Assembly: GCA_002240395.1 (NCBI GenBank)
Contig: CP016836.1
Span: 1,091,001-1,155,000, forward strand
Source of the DNA: Xanthomonas citri pv. mangiferaeindicae
GTDB taxonomy: Bacteria; Pseudomonadota; Gammaproteobacteria; Xanthomonadales; Xanthomonadaceae
DNA length: 64,000 bases
Direction: 5' to 3'
The translations under genes were made by a program, and so were the position numbers. This document shows, in pieces, positions 8,920 through 17,007 of this stretch. The notes beneath the pieces are model-generated. The model had not been told where the DNA came from, did not search any database, and was given only the letters and a program-made list of their open reading frames with translations. Every line of letters begins with the position of its first letter. Positions within the stretch are counted from its first letter, which is position 1.

Positions 8920-10161
8920 ATGAAGACCTATCTCGTCGGTGGCGCCGTGCGTGATCGCCTGCTCGGACAGCCCGCAGGCGACCGCGACTGGGTCGTCGTC
9001 GGCGAAACCCAGGCGGCGATGGAGGCCGCCGGTTTCCGCGCGATCGGGCGCGATTTCCCGGTGTTCCTGCACCCGCGCACCGGCGAGGAGTACGCGCTGG
9101 CGCGCACCGAGCGCAAGGCCGGACGCGGCCATCGTGGCTTCGTCGTCGATGCCGATCCGTCGGTGACGCTGGAACAGGATCTCGAGCGTCGCGACTTCAC
9201 GATCAACGCGATCGCCCAGGCGCCCGATGGCAGCCTGGTCGATCCCTACGGTGGCGTGCGCGACCTCGACGCGCGGGTGCTGCGCCACGTCGGCCCGGCG
9301 TTCGCCGAAGACCCGCTGCGGGTGCTGCGTGCCGCGCGCTTCATGGCCCGGTTTGCACCGCTCGGCTTTACGGTCGCCGACGAGACGATGGCGCTGATGC
9401 GCGCGATGGTCGAGGCCGGCGAACTGGCGACGTTGACGCCCGAACGCGTGTGGCAGGAGTTGCGCCGCGCCCTGGGCTCGGCACGGCCGTCGGCGTTCGT
9501 GCGCACCTTGCACGACTGCGGCGCGCTCGCGGTCGTGCTGCCCGAGGTCGATGCGCTGTACGGCGTGCCGCAGCGCGCCGAATACCATCCCGAGGTCGAC
9601 ACCGGCACGCACATCGAGCTGGTCGTCGACATGGCCGCGCGGCTGGCGCCGGGCGACGATGTGATCGGCTTCGCCGCGCTGACCCACGACCTGGGCAAGG
9701 CGCTGACGCCTGCGCACCGGCTGCCGCGCCATGTCGGCCACGAGCACGCCGGCGTGCGTCCGCTCGAGGCGCTATGCGCACGGCTCAAGGTGCCGGTCGC
9801 GCATCGCGAGCTGGCGATCGTCGCCTGCCGCGAACACCTCAACGTGCACCGCATCGCCGAACTGCGCGATGCCACGCTCTACGAACTGATCGCGCGCTGC
9901 GACGGTTTTCGCCGGCCCGAACGCATCGACCAGCTCGCGTTGGTCTGCGAGGCCGACAAGCGCGGCCGCCTGGGCAGCGCCGACAGCGACTATCCGCAGG
10001 GCGCGCAACTACGCCGCGCCCACACCGCCGCCTGCGCAGTCAACGCCCGCGACCTCGCGGCCGAAGGACTCGCAGGCCCCGCGATCGGCGAAGCGCTGCG
10101 GCGCGCACGGATCGCGGCAATCGCGGCAGCACGCGGTGGCGACGACACACCGGCCACGTAG
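8920..10161 (+). CDS. cca: CCA tRNA nucleotidyltransferase with HD domain
   Basis: A 413-residue multifunctional CCA-adding enzyme that builds or repairs the 3' CCA of tRNAs without a nucleic-acid template. The N-terminus MKTYLVGGAVRDRLLG holds the nucleotidyltransferase loop and is followed by the catalytic DRDWVVVG. RRDFTINAIAQ, DPYGGVRDLDARVLRHVG and EDPLRVLRAARFMARF are the B, C and D motifs. The C-terminal part has an HD phosphohydrolase-type motif, LTHDLGKAL, as in E. coli-type enzymes. I chose ATG 8920 because family members begin MKxYLVGGAVRD; an in-frame ATG at 8911 adds only three residues. A possible promoter is TTAGGC at 8869 and TATGGT at 8893, with an 18-nt spacer. Confidence 0.93.
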   Translation: MKTYLVGGAVRDRLLGQPAGDRDWVVVGETQAAMEAAGFRAIGRDFPVFLHPRTGEEYALARTERKAGRGHRGFVVDADPSVTLEQDLERRDFTINAIAQAPDGSLVDPYGGVRDLDARVLRHVGPAFAEDPLRVLRAARFMARFAPLGFTVADETMALMRAMVEAGELATLTPERVWQELRRALGSARPSAFVRTLHDCGALAVVLPEVDALYGVPQRAEYHPEVDTGTHIELVVDMAARLAPGDDVIGFAALTHDLGKALTPAHRLPRHVGHEHAGVRPLEALCARLKVPVAHRELAIVACREHLNVHRIAELRDATLYELIARCDGFRRPERIDQLALVCEADKRGRLGSADSDYPQGAQLRRAHTAACAVNARDLAAEGLAGPAIGEALRRARIAAIAAARGGDDTPAT

Positions 10162-10202
10162 CCGTCGGCATTCTCGAGGCCGTTCCAGTACGGGAGCTTG
10201 CG

Positions 10203-10484
10203 ATGCGTCAGTTCATGATCCTGCCCTTGGGCCTGTTGCTGGCGGCTTGCAGCCCGCCGCAGACACCCGCCCCTGCCTCGCCCGCTCCGAGTGCCACACC
10301 GGCCATGGTCGGCGGCGACCGCGACGCGCACGGCTGCATCGGCTCGGCCGGCTACGCCTGGTGCCCGCGCAGCGCGACCTGCGAACGGCCGTGGGAACTG
10401 GCCGAACGCGAAGGCATCGAGAACACCGCACCCGCCGTCGAGGCCTGGTGCGCGGCGCCGGCCGACGCAGACGATCCACGATGA
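10203..10484 (+). CDS. Small cysteine-containing lipoprotein
   Basis: A 93-residue protein with a lipoprotein signal (LGLLLAAC, lipidated Cys16), then a Pro/Ala/Ser/Thr linker (residues 17-36). A compact C-terminal module has Cys45, Cys54, Cys60 and Cys83 in the pattern GCIGSAGYAWC-x5-C, followed by RPWELA. That pattern recurs in short secreted proteobacterial proteins of unknown function and could form two disulfides. The SD GGGAG (10192-10196) precedes ATG 10203. It follows cca by 41 nt, so it may be co-transcribed. The function is unknown. Confidence 0.7.
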   Translation: MRQFMILPLGLLLAACSPPQTPAPASPAPSATPAMVGGDRDAHGCIGSAGYAWCPRSATCERPWELAEREGIENTAPAVEAWCAAPADADDPR

Positions 10485-10754
10485 GATGCGCGCAGGCGCG
10501 GCCGACACCCGCATGCGACGCGCTGCACGAGGGCCATCAACCCATCTCGTGATCGACGGGACGCGAGCTACGACCGCGCCGCACTCTGACCGTGCAGGCG
10601 TTCGGGGTCCTCTCGCCGTTGTCCTTGCCCTCTTGGCGAGAGGGTCGCGTGTGCGTCCAACGAGGCGTCGATATGGCTTGCGTGCGCCTTCGATTGCGGC
10701 TCGATCTCCCACTCGCGTCGGCTCGGAGCGGTTTACAACCCCGTTCGCCACGGT
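10485..10754. other. Non-coding gap with one hairpin
   Basis: 270 nt without a supportable gene. It holds one clear inverted repeat, CCTCTCGCC (10609-10617) and GGCGAGAGG (10635-10643), with a 17-nt loop. This resembles the short palindromic intergenic elements common in Xanthomonadaceae. No T-run follows the stem, so a terminator role is doubtful. Confidence 0.5.
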
Positions 10755-11288
10755 TCATTCGCTACGAAGCGCGTAGTGCAGGCGGACACAGCCCCGGTCC
10801 AGCGTCTTCGCGCTGATCAACGTCGGACTCAGACGAACTCCCGCGGCGGGAAACAACGGGCTGCCGCCGCCCAGCAGCTCCGGCATGACGTAGATCTCGA
10901 TCTCATCAAGCGCCCCACGCTCGATGAACGCCATCTGTAGCTTGCCTCCTCCCAGCATCCAGACGTCTCCGTCATCAAGCGCTCTGAGTTCGGCGATCAG
11001 CGCGTCGACATCGTGGCGAATTTCGAGCGTCCCTCGGGGCGCGTCGATGACGCCAGAGGTGACGACAATCACTCTGTGGTGTGGATACGGCCAAGGAGCG
11101 GGGTCGCGAGCGAGAAAGTCATACGTGCCGCGTCCCATGACGACCGTCCTGACCCGCCGGAGGAAGAGGTTGTAATCGTGCTCCCCGAGCGCCATGCCCT
11201 CATAACGCTGCAGCCAATCGAGTCTGTCCCCAGGTGACGCGATGAAGCCGTCAAGGCTGGTCGCGATGTAGCCAAGAATGCTTGCCAT
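10755..11288 (-). CDS. Dihydrofolate reductase-like (RibD C-terminal family) protein
   Basis: A 177-residue member of the DHFR/RibD-C superfamily. The N-terminus is ILGYIATSLDGFIASPGDRLDWL. TVVMGRGTYDFL lies near residues 48-60, and the nucleotide-binding VWMLGGGKLQMAFIERG and DEIEIYVMPELLGGGSPLF are in the C-terminal half. Family members are NADPH-dependent reductases; the substrate of this stand-alone type is not established. It is transcribed divergently from a TetR-family gene across a 44-bp gap containing a palindrome, so it is the likely target of that regulator. Base composition here looks less GC-rich than the flanks, which suggests possible acquisition. Confidence 0.8.
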   Translation of the reverse strand: MASILGYIATSLDGFIASPGDRLDWLQRYEGMALGEHDYNLFLRRVRTVVMGRGTYDFLARDPAPWPYPHHRVIVVTSGVIDAPRGTLEIRHDVDALIAELRALDDGDVWMLGGGKLQMAFIERGALDEIEIYVMPELLGGGSPLFPAAGVRLSPTLISAKTLDRGCVRLHYALRSE

Positions 11289-11305
11289 GGCGCGCCCTTT
11301 TTTGT

Positions 11306-11321
11306 AAGCGAATGTTCGTTT
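11306..11321. promoter_or_regulatory. Probable TetR-type operator with overlapping divergent promoters
   Basis: AAGCGAA-TG-TTCGTTT is a near-perfect inverted repeat (one mismatch) in the 44-bp divergent gap. TATATT at 11321-11326 is a good -10 for the + strand gene, with its start codon only 7 nt downstream. On the other strand TAATAT is the equivalent. A repressor bound here would cover both promoters. This is inferred from position and symmetry. Confidence 0.55.
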
Positions 11322-11332
11322 ATATTAGACCA

Positions 11333-11893
11333 ATGGGCAGATCGAAGAAAGTCTCGGACGAAGAACTGATGGATCGACTCCTCGTCCTCATCGCCAGGGA
11401 CGGGCCAGGCCTGTCGTTCGCATACGCCGCGCAATGGGTCGATCTCGCGCCTGCCACACTTGTGCACCGCTTTGGAACGCGAGAGGGCATGGTCGAGTCG
11501 ACCCTGTCGCATGCCTGGACGCGGTTGGAGCAAGCCACTCACGCCGCCGATGCCCAGGCGTCGGCGGATCCCGCGGGCGCGGTGGACCTGCTCCTGCGCC
11601 TGACAGCGAGGGGGGCTGGAGAGGTGAACTTCTCGGATGGACTGTTACTGCTTCGAGAGGATTTCCGTCACCCTGCGCTTCGCGCTCGAGGCGCGCAGTG
11701 GACCAAGCAGTTGACCACTGCATTGGGACAACGCCTTTCCCGGGATCCGGTGCTTGCCGATGTGCTGGGTCAGCAGTTGGCCAGCGTCTGGCAGGGCGCC
11801 ATCATCTGGTGGGGCTTCACGCGAACAGGCACGCTTGAAGCCAATGTAAAGGCCGTATTGGACGACTGGTGTCGCATCGCTCTTCGCGCCTGA
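11333..11893 (+). CDS. TetR-family transcriptional regulator
   Basis: A 186-residue regulator with an N-terminal helix-turn-helix (residues about 6-50: SDEELMDRLLVLIARDGPG, then YAAQWVDLAPATLVHRFGTR, then EGMVES). A C-terminal ligand/dimer domain contains WQGAIIWWGF. The start is taken as ATG 11333 (MGRSKKVSDEEL) because the upstream in-frame ATG at 11282 lies inside the divergent gene. The -10-like TATATT ends just 6 nt before the ATG and no SD is visible, so the mRNA may be leaderless. It probably represses the divergent DHFR-like gene and itself through the operator at 11306. The inducer is unknown. Confidence 0.82.
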   Translation: MGRSKKVSDEELMDRLLVLIARDGPGLSFAYAAQWVDLAPATLVHRFGTREGMVESTLSHAWTRLEQATHAADAQASADPAGAVDLLLRLTARGAGEVNFSDGLLLLREDFRHPALRARGAQWTKQLTTALGQRLSRDPVLADVLGQQLASVWQGAIIWWGFTRTGTLEANVKAVLDDWCRIALRA

Positions 11894-12150
11894 ACCCGGT
11901 GTCCTAACGCGTGCCAGCGCACAGCGATCACTGCGGCGCTCCCCCGGATTGAAAGAAAACCCTCTCGATTCTCGACCGCCGATGCCATCGACCGATGCAT
12001 CGGCCGGCGCGCGCGCGCCAGTGCAGGCGAGGCCTGCGCGATCGCGGCACTTGCCATCGAATCCGCTCATGACTGCGATGAGATCGTCGCGCTTGTGACG
12101 TCCGCGAGGGCCTGTCGACAATCGCCGCACGACCAAGACCGGAGTGAACG

Positions 12151-13035
12151 ATGCGAAGCGCGATCGGTTGGATGCTGTGGACGACGGCGGTGCTCGGCGG
12201 CCTCGGCGCGCTGCAGGGTATGGCGGCCGAGCCGCTGCCGCAGTTGCGCGCCTACGAGGTGCCCGCCGCCTGGCGGCAACCGGTCGCGCCGCTGCGCATT
12301 GCCGCGGGCACCTGGCAGATCGGCACGGCGCAGTTGAGCGCGCTGCTGCTCAAGGGCGATGCCGGCGCCATCCTGATCGACGGTGGCATTCCGCAGACCG
12401 CCGAGCACCTGCTCGCGAACATGGCCGCACTCGGCGTGGCCCCGTCCGACCTGAAGTTCATCGTGCTCAGCCACGCCCATGCCGACCATGCCGGCCCGCT
12501 GGCGGCCCTGCGCCGGGCCACCGGTGCCCGGGTCGTGGCCAATGCCGAATCGGCCCAATTGCTCGCGCGCGGCGGGAGCGACGACATCCACTACGGCGAT
12601 GCCTTGCTCTATCCGCCGGTCGTCACCGATCGCCTGCTGCAGGACGGCGAAACACTGGCGTTGGGCGACCTGCGCCTGCAAGTGCATTTCACCCCCGGGC
12701 ACACGCCAGGCGGCATGAGCTGGACCTGGACCGACCGGGCCGACGATGGCACGCCCGTACGAATCGCCTACGTCGACAGCCTCAGCGCGCCGGATTACCG
12801 CCTGCTCGACAACCCGCGTTATCCGCACATCGTCGACGCCTACCGCGCGAGCTTCGCGCGCGTGCGCAGCCTGCCCTGCGACCTGCTGCTGACCCCGCAT
12901 CCGGACTTCAGCGGACTGCGCTATGGCACCACGCTCGAGCGCGAACGCCCGGCCACCTGCGCAAGCTATGCCGACGCTGCCCAGGCCGCATTCGACGAGC
13001 AGCTCAAGGCGGAACGGCTGGGCGCGGCGGATTGA
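12151..13035 (+). CDS. Subclass B3 metallo-beta-lactamase
   Basis: A 294-residue periplasmic zinc hydrolase expected to open beta-lactam rings. It has an N-terminal signal peptide (WMLWTTAVLGGLGALQGMAA). The B3 ligand set is complete: H108, H110, D112 and H113 in LSHAHADHAG, H184 in GHTPGG, and H250 in LLTPHPD. The stretches AYVDSLSAPDYRLL and NPRYPHIVDAYRASF follow the pattern of L1/FEZ-type B3 enzymes. The SD GGAG at 12141-12144 fits ATG 12151. No AmpR-like regulator is adjacent, and the upstream 257 nt hold no gene. A secreted MBL-fold hydrolase with another substrate remains possible, but the ligand pattern argues for B3. Confidence 0.85.
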   Translation: MRSAIGWMLWTTAVLGGLGALQGMAAEPLPQLRAYEVPAAWRQPVAPLRIAAGTWQIGTAQLSALLLKGDAGAILIDGGIPQTAEHLLANMAALGVAPSDLKFIVLSHAHADHAGPLAALRRATGARVVANAESAQLLARGGSDDIHYGDALLYPPVVTDRLLQDGETLALGDLRLQVHFTPGHTPGGMSWTWTDRADDGTPVRIAYVDSLSAPDYRLLDNPRYPHIVDAYRASFARVRSLPCDLLLTPHPDFSGLRYGTTLERERPATCASYADAAQAAFDEQLKAERLGAAD

Positions 13036-13080
13036 GGGCTGCGTCGCTCGGAGTGGCCGAAGAACGCGCGTACTGCCCTG

Positions 13081-13617
13081 CCCCCACCCGGTGCGCTGCG
13101 CGCACCGACCTCCCCGCGATGCGGGGGAGGTGACGGCAAAAGCGTGCCGGCGTCGCACACCAAGCTGTCACGACGATCGAAACCCTCTCCGCAATGCGGG
13201 GCAGGTATCGGCAAATGTGTGCCGACGTCCGGATGCGGAACTGCCGCATGATCAAAGCCCTCCTCCGCTTGCGGGGGAGGGTTGGGTGGGGGCCGGACAT
13301 CGAGGCCATGTCTTCTGCCTCTAATCGCAAGTTGGCGAGATGATCCCCTGCCCCCACCCGGTGCGCTGCGCGCACCGACCTCCCCCGCGATGCGGGGGAG
13401 GTGACGGCAATGCGTGCCAGCGTCCGGATGCGGAACTGCTGCGACGGTCAAGCCCTCCTCCGCTTGCGGGGCATTGCGCCCTTCACGGGTGGAGGGTTGG
13501 GTGGGGGCTACAGGTCGAGGCGATGCCCTCTACTTCTCCCACAAGCAGGGAGATGATCTCCCCCACTCGGTGCGCTGCGCGCACCGACCTCCCCCGCGAT
13601 GCGGGGGAGGTGACAAC
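13081..13617. repeat. Cluster of GC-rich double-hairpin intergenic repeats
   Basis: This non-coding gap holds at least three copies of a two-hairpin element starting CCCCCAC, at 13081-13138, 13351-13409 and about 13563-13616. Each has GGTGCGC-TGC-GCGCACC followed by ACCTCCCC(C)GC-GAT-GCGGGGGAGGT. Between them are shorter inverted elements (CCTCCTCCGC...GGAGGGTTGGGTGGGGGC at about 13257-13293 and 13454-13509) and the shared spacer CGTCCGGATGCGGAACTGC, twice. The arrangement suggests partial tandem duplication of a compound unit. The same element type occurs at 42655-42906 and 63006-64000. Apparent ORFs here are by-products of the repeats. Confidence 0.85.
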
Positions 13618-13621
13618 GGCG

Positions 13622-14458
13622 CTACGCGGTTGCTTCGAGCCGTTGCTGCAGCGCCATCGCGGCGGCGGGGTTGCGGGCCTTGGCGGCGGAGATGAAGAAC
13701 ACGAAGGTCTCGCGCGGCACGACCGGCGCGGCGTCGCGGTCGCCGGCGTAGGGGAGGTCGGCCGGCGCGCCGCCTTTCGCCCACTGGCGTGCACGCTGTG
13801 CCCAGGCGTCGAGTTGCAGGCCGGGGTAGCCCTGCGGGTGCTCCTCGCGGCTGGACATCAGCCGGGCGTAGACGAAGTCGCCGGTGAGATCGGCGAACGA
13901 GGGGTAATCGGCCGAGTCGGTGAACACCGTGGCGACGTCGTGCGCACGCGCCAGCGCCAGCCAGGCCGCGCTCTGGAACGAGGGGTGGCGGACCTCGACG
14001 GCATGGCGTAGCGGCAGGCCATCGACCTCGCGCGGCAGCAGCGCGAGGAAGGCTTCGACGTCGTCGGCGTCGAAGCGACGGTTCGGCGCAAACTGCCACA
14101 GCAGCGGGCCGAGTCGGTCGCCGAGTTCGGCGATGCCGCCACCGACGAAGGTCTCGATGCGCGGGCCGGTGTCGGCCAGTGCGCGCGCGCCGACGATGTG
14201 GCGCGGCGCCTTGAGCGAGAACACGAAGCCCTCCGGCGTCTCCGCGCGCCAGGCGGCGTAGGTCGCCGGCTTCTGCGCGCCGTAGAACGTGCCGTTGACC
14301 TCGATCGCGGTCAGCTTCCGGCTCGCGTATTCGAGCTCGCGCTTCTGCACCAGGCCCTTGGGGTAGAAGTTGTCGCGCCACGGCGCAAAGGTCCAGCCGC
14401 CGATGCCGGTGCGGATGCCGTCCACCGGCTGCGGGGGGGCGTCGAACAGATCGATCAT
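13622..14458 (-). CDS. DUF72-family protein
   Basis: A 278-residue TIM-barrel-like DUF72 (YecE) protein. It opens with IRTGIGGWTFAPWRDNFYP and continues with YASRKLTAIEVNGTFYG. FSLKAPRHIVGARAL, the GGGIAELGDRLGPLLWQFAP block and RHAVEVRHPSF then follow. All are characteristic of the family, whose biochemical role is unknown. The start at 14458 is chosen because DUF72 proteins begin just before the GxGGW motif. It is the last gene of the GlcNAc operon, 7 nt after the VOC gene. Its 3' end abuts the repeat cluster, so a hairpin there may end the transcript. Confidence 0.85.
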   Translation of the reverse strand: MIDLFDAPPQPVDGIRTGIGGWTFAPWRDNFYPKGLVQKRELEYASRKLTAIEVNGTFYGAQKPATYAAWRAETPEGFVFSLKAPRHIVGARALADTGPRIETFVGGGIAELGDRLGPLLWQFAPNRRFDADDVEAFLALLPREVDGLPLRHAVEVRHPSFQSAAWLALARAHDVATVFTDSADYPSFADLTGDFVYARLMSSREEHPQGYPGLQLDAWAQRARQWAKGGAPADLPYAGDRDAAPVVPRETFVFFISAAKARNPAAAMALQQRLEATA

Positions 14459-14465
14459 GGACACC

Positions 14466-14822
14466 TCAGTCGGGGTGCTGCGCAAAGCGCAGCCGGTTGT
14501 GGTCGGGGTCGACGAGCAGCATCTCGCGCGTGCCCCAGTCGGTGTCGTGCGGCGGTTGCAGGATCGCAACGCCTGCGGCCGCGAACGCGTGCGCGCAGAC
14601 GTCGACGTCGGCCACTTTGAAGTAGACCGCGCCGCCGACTGCGCCATCGCCGGCGTGCCCGCTCAGGAACAGCGTCTGGCCGTCGCGGGTGAGCTGCGCG
14701 AACAGCGGCAGCCCGGGTTCGAAGCGATGCTCCCAGTCGACCCGGAACCCGAGCGCGGCGTAGAACGCGAGGCTGCGCGCGGCATCGGTCATGCGCAGCT
14801 GCGGGATGACGGTCTGGCTCAT
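14466..14822 (-). CDS. VOC (glyoxalase/bleomycin-resistance fold) protein
   Basis: A 118-residue single VOC domain: PQLRMTDAARSLAFYAALGF, then DWEHRF, GGAVYFKVADVDVCAHAF, and the C-terminal DTDWGTREMLLVDPDHNRL. The last motif (GxRE..v.DPdGN.l) is typical of the bleomycin-resistance/dioxygenase superfamily. Such proteins usually dimerise and bind a metal or sequester a ligand; the substrate is unknown. The start at 14822 overlaps the amgK stop at 14819 by 4 bp, so translation is probably coupled. Its presence inside the amino-sugar operon has no obvious functional explanation. Confidence 0.82.
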   Translation of the reverse strand: MSQTVIPQLRMTDAARSLAFYAALGFRVDWEHRFEPGLPLFAQLTRDGQTLFLSGHAGDGAVGGAVYFKVADVDVCAHAFAAAGVAILQPPHDTDWGTREMLLVDPDHNRLRFAQHPD

Positions 14823-15856
14823 CGCACCGCGTCCGGTGCCGTGGCGGCCAGCCGCGGCCGCACGTGGCGTTCGAGGATGGCGTTGAGCGGCGCGAGCGCC
14901 GGCTCGCGCGCGAGTACCTGGTCGAGATACGCGACGAAGCGCGGCGCATCGGCCAGATACCGGGGCTTGCCGTCGCGGTAGTGCAACCGCGCGAACAGGC
15001 CGAGGATCTTGAGGTGGCGCTGCATGCCGGCCAGGTCGGCGTGGCGCGCGAACACGGCCGGGTCCGGATCGACCGGCACGCCGGCGGCCCGCGCGCGGGC
15101 GTGGTAGCGCGCCAGCCAGGCATCGACGCGCGCCGGCGGCCAGCTGCGGAAGGCATCGCGGAACAGACTGACCGGGTCGTAGGCCAGCGGCCCGCGCACC
15201 GCGCCCTGGAAATCGATCACCGCGACGCCGGCGCCGTCGGGCATCAGGTTGCGCAGCATGTAGTCGCGGTGCACGAAGCCCTGCGGCTGCGCCAGCACCG
15301 CCTCGATCAGCGTGCGCTGCACGGCCTGCAAGCCGGCGCGCGCCTCGGCGTCGAGCGTCACGCCGAGGTGGCGGCCGAGGAACCAGTCTTCGAACAGGTC
15401 GAGCTCGCGCTGCAGCATCGGCGCATCGTAGGCGGGCAGGTCCGCCGGGCAGGCGATCGCCTGCAGGCGCAGCAGTTGCTCGAACGCGGCATCGACCATC
15501 GCATCGGCACCGGCGTCGTCGACGACATCCAGGCAGGTGCGCGGCCCCAGATCCTCCAGCAGCAGGAACCCGGCGTCGGTGTCCTCGGCCAGCACCTCGG
15601 GCACGCGCACACCGGCCGCGCGCAGCAGCGTGCGGATGCGCAGCCACGGCCGCACATCCTCGAGTTCGGGCGGCGAATCCATGACGATGCGCGCCGGCCC
15701 TGCGCCCTGCGTGCGCCAATAGCTGCGGAAACCGGCATCGGTCGACGCACGGACGAGCGTCAGCGTTGCATCGTCGGCCGCATCGCGCGCCCAGGCCAGG
15801 CGGGCGGCGCTGCGGTCGGGATCGGCGTCCGGGGAAGCGGGAAACGTCGCGGTCAT
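14819..15856 (-). CDS. amgK: N-acetylmuramate/N-acetylglucosamine anomeric kinase
   Basis: A 345-residue cytosolic phosphotransferase of the APH fold that phosphorylates the anomeric carbon of MurNAc/GlcNAc in the cell-wall recycling bypass. Matches to AmgK include IVMDSPPELEDVRPW (residues 57-71), FLLLEDLG, DLPAYD, LFEDWFLGRHLG, the catalytic loop FVHRDYMLRN (H196, R197, D198) and the metal-binding VIDFQGAVRGPLAYD (D215). The usual partner MurU (uridylyltransferase) is not adjacent; a VOC protein follows instead. It is separated from nagX by 62 nt. Assignment rests on strong family motifs. Choline/aminoglycoside kinase is the only alternative and is unlikely. Confidence 0.88.
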   Translation of the reverse strand: MTATFPASPDADPDRSAARLAWARDAADDATLTLVRASTDAGFRSYWRTQGAGPARIVMDSPPELEDVRPWLRIRTLLRAAGVRVPEVLAEDTDAGFLLLEDLGPRTCLDVVDDAGADAMVDAAFEQLLRLQAIACPADLPAYDAPMLQRELDLFEDWFLGRHLGVTLDAEARAGLQAVQRTLIEAVLAQPQGFVHRDYMLRNLMPDGAGVAVIDFQGAVRGPLAYDPVSLFRDAFRSWPPARVDAWLARYHARARAAGVPVDPDPAVFARHADLAGMQRHLKILGLFARLHYRDGKPRYLADAPRFVAYLDQVLAREPALAPLNAILERHVRPRLAATAPDAVR

Positions 15857-15918
15857 CGGGCGGATGTGGGGGGCGGGATGCGCAGGGTACAAGCTCGGCA
15901 CGGCCGCGGCATCGCGGC

Positions 15919-17007
15919 TCAGACCTTCAGGTACCACCGACGCCGGTCCATCCAGGCGGCGACCGCCCACCACAGCGCGACGAACGCCAGTGCGAATGCC
16001 AGCGACGCAGCCTGCTCGCCGAGCAGCGGGGCCAGCGGCGCGGCGAACAGCACGCGATAGAGCGGTGCCCACAGGCCGGCGCCGATGGCGAGCAGCACCA
16101 TTGCGCTCGAACCGGCATAGACGGCGATCGCGTTGACGCCAAAGCGGCGGCCCCAGGCCGGCCAGCCGCGCCGGTCGATCAGCAGGTGCAGGCCGACGAG
16201 CGCGAGCGCGGCCAGCCCACCGGTCCACAGCACATAGGACGCACTCCACAGCGGCTTGTTGAGGGGCAACACCAGCGACGACGCCGCGCCCAGCATGCAT
16301 GCGGCCACGCCCAGCGCGAGCAGTGCGCGCACCCGCCCTGCGCGCAGCCAGTCCCCAGCGCGCACGCCCAGCAGCGTCGTCGCCAGCGCACCCGCCGTGC
16401 TCGCCAGGCCCTCCGGGTCGTGGCCGAGGCCGGTGAGCGGGTCGTAGCGATACAGCCAGGGCGCGAACAGCGCGGTGTCGAGCCGGTCGAACGGGTTGCT
16501 CCCCGGCGCGGTGCCGCCCAGGCCCAGGGCCACCGCACCGGCCACGAGGAGCCCGGCCAACAGCGTCCATTGCGCACGCGGCGACAGCGACAGCGCCGCG
16601 AGCCCGGCGAGCGCGAAGCACAGGCCGATGCGCTGCAGCACGCCCCACGGGCGAAAATGCGCCAGGTCGAGCACCCACCACGCCAGCAGATGCAGCGCCA
16701 GGCCGATCAGCACCAACCGCGCCGCGCGCACGAGCACGCTGCGACGCAGCCGGGCAAGGTCGGCGCCGGCCTCCCGCCGGGGCGACAACGCCAGTGCGAT
16801 CGACACGCCGACCACGAACAGGAACGTCGGAAACACCAAGTCGGCCAGCGTGCAGCCGTGCCAGGCCGCGTGCAGCAGCGGCGCATAGACGTGGTCCCAG
16901 TCGCCGGGCGTGTTGACCAGCAGCATCGCCGCGACCGCGATGCCGCGCAGTGCATCGACGCTGGCCAGCCGCGCGGACGGCGCGGCCCTGTCAGCCGGCC
17001 GCGCCAC
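15919..17007 (-). CDS. nagX: NagX-type membrane protein (heparan-alpha-glucosaminide N-acetyltransferase-like)
   Basis: A 362-residue polytopic inner-membrane protein with about 10 hydrophobic segments. The N-terminus has RLASVDALRGIAVAAMLLVN, then the conserved PLLHAAWHGCTLADLVFPTFLFVVG, and later PWGVLQRIG. These are the DUF5009/NagX signatures. NagX genes sit in GlcNAc/chitin regulons of Xanthomonadales and Alteromonadales and are thought to act on or transport amino sugars; the mechanism is not settled. The start overlaps the end of nagA by 17 bp. The family is certain and the activity is inferred from context. Confidence 0.87.
   Translation of the reverse strand: MARPADRAAPSARLASVDALRGIAVAAMLLVNTPGDWDHVYAPLLHAAWHGCTLADLVFPTFLFVVGVSIALALSPRREAGADLARLRRSVLVRAARLVLIGLALHLLAWWVLDLAHFRPWGVLQRIGLCFALAGLAALSLSPRAQWTLLAGLLVAGAVALGLGGTAPGSNPFDRLDTALFAPWLYRYDPLTGLGHDPEGLASTAGALATTLLGVRAGDWLRAGRVRALLALGVAACMLGAASSLVLPLNKPLWSASYVLWTGGLAALALVGLHLLIDRRGWPAWGRRFGVNAIAVYAGSSAMVLLAIGAGLWAPLYRVLFAAPLAPLLGEQAASLAFALAFVALWWAVAAWMDRRRWYLKV

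Noticed and set aside
12151..13035. Mobile resistance gene
   Set aside because: No integron, transposase or flanking inverted repeat of an insertion sequence; the downstream repeats are of the genome-wide intergenic type.
13036..13621. Short frames such as 13340-14011 (+)
   Set aside because: They run across the repeat cluster and the DUF72 gene on the other strand, with no family signature.
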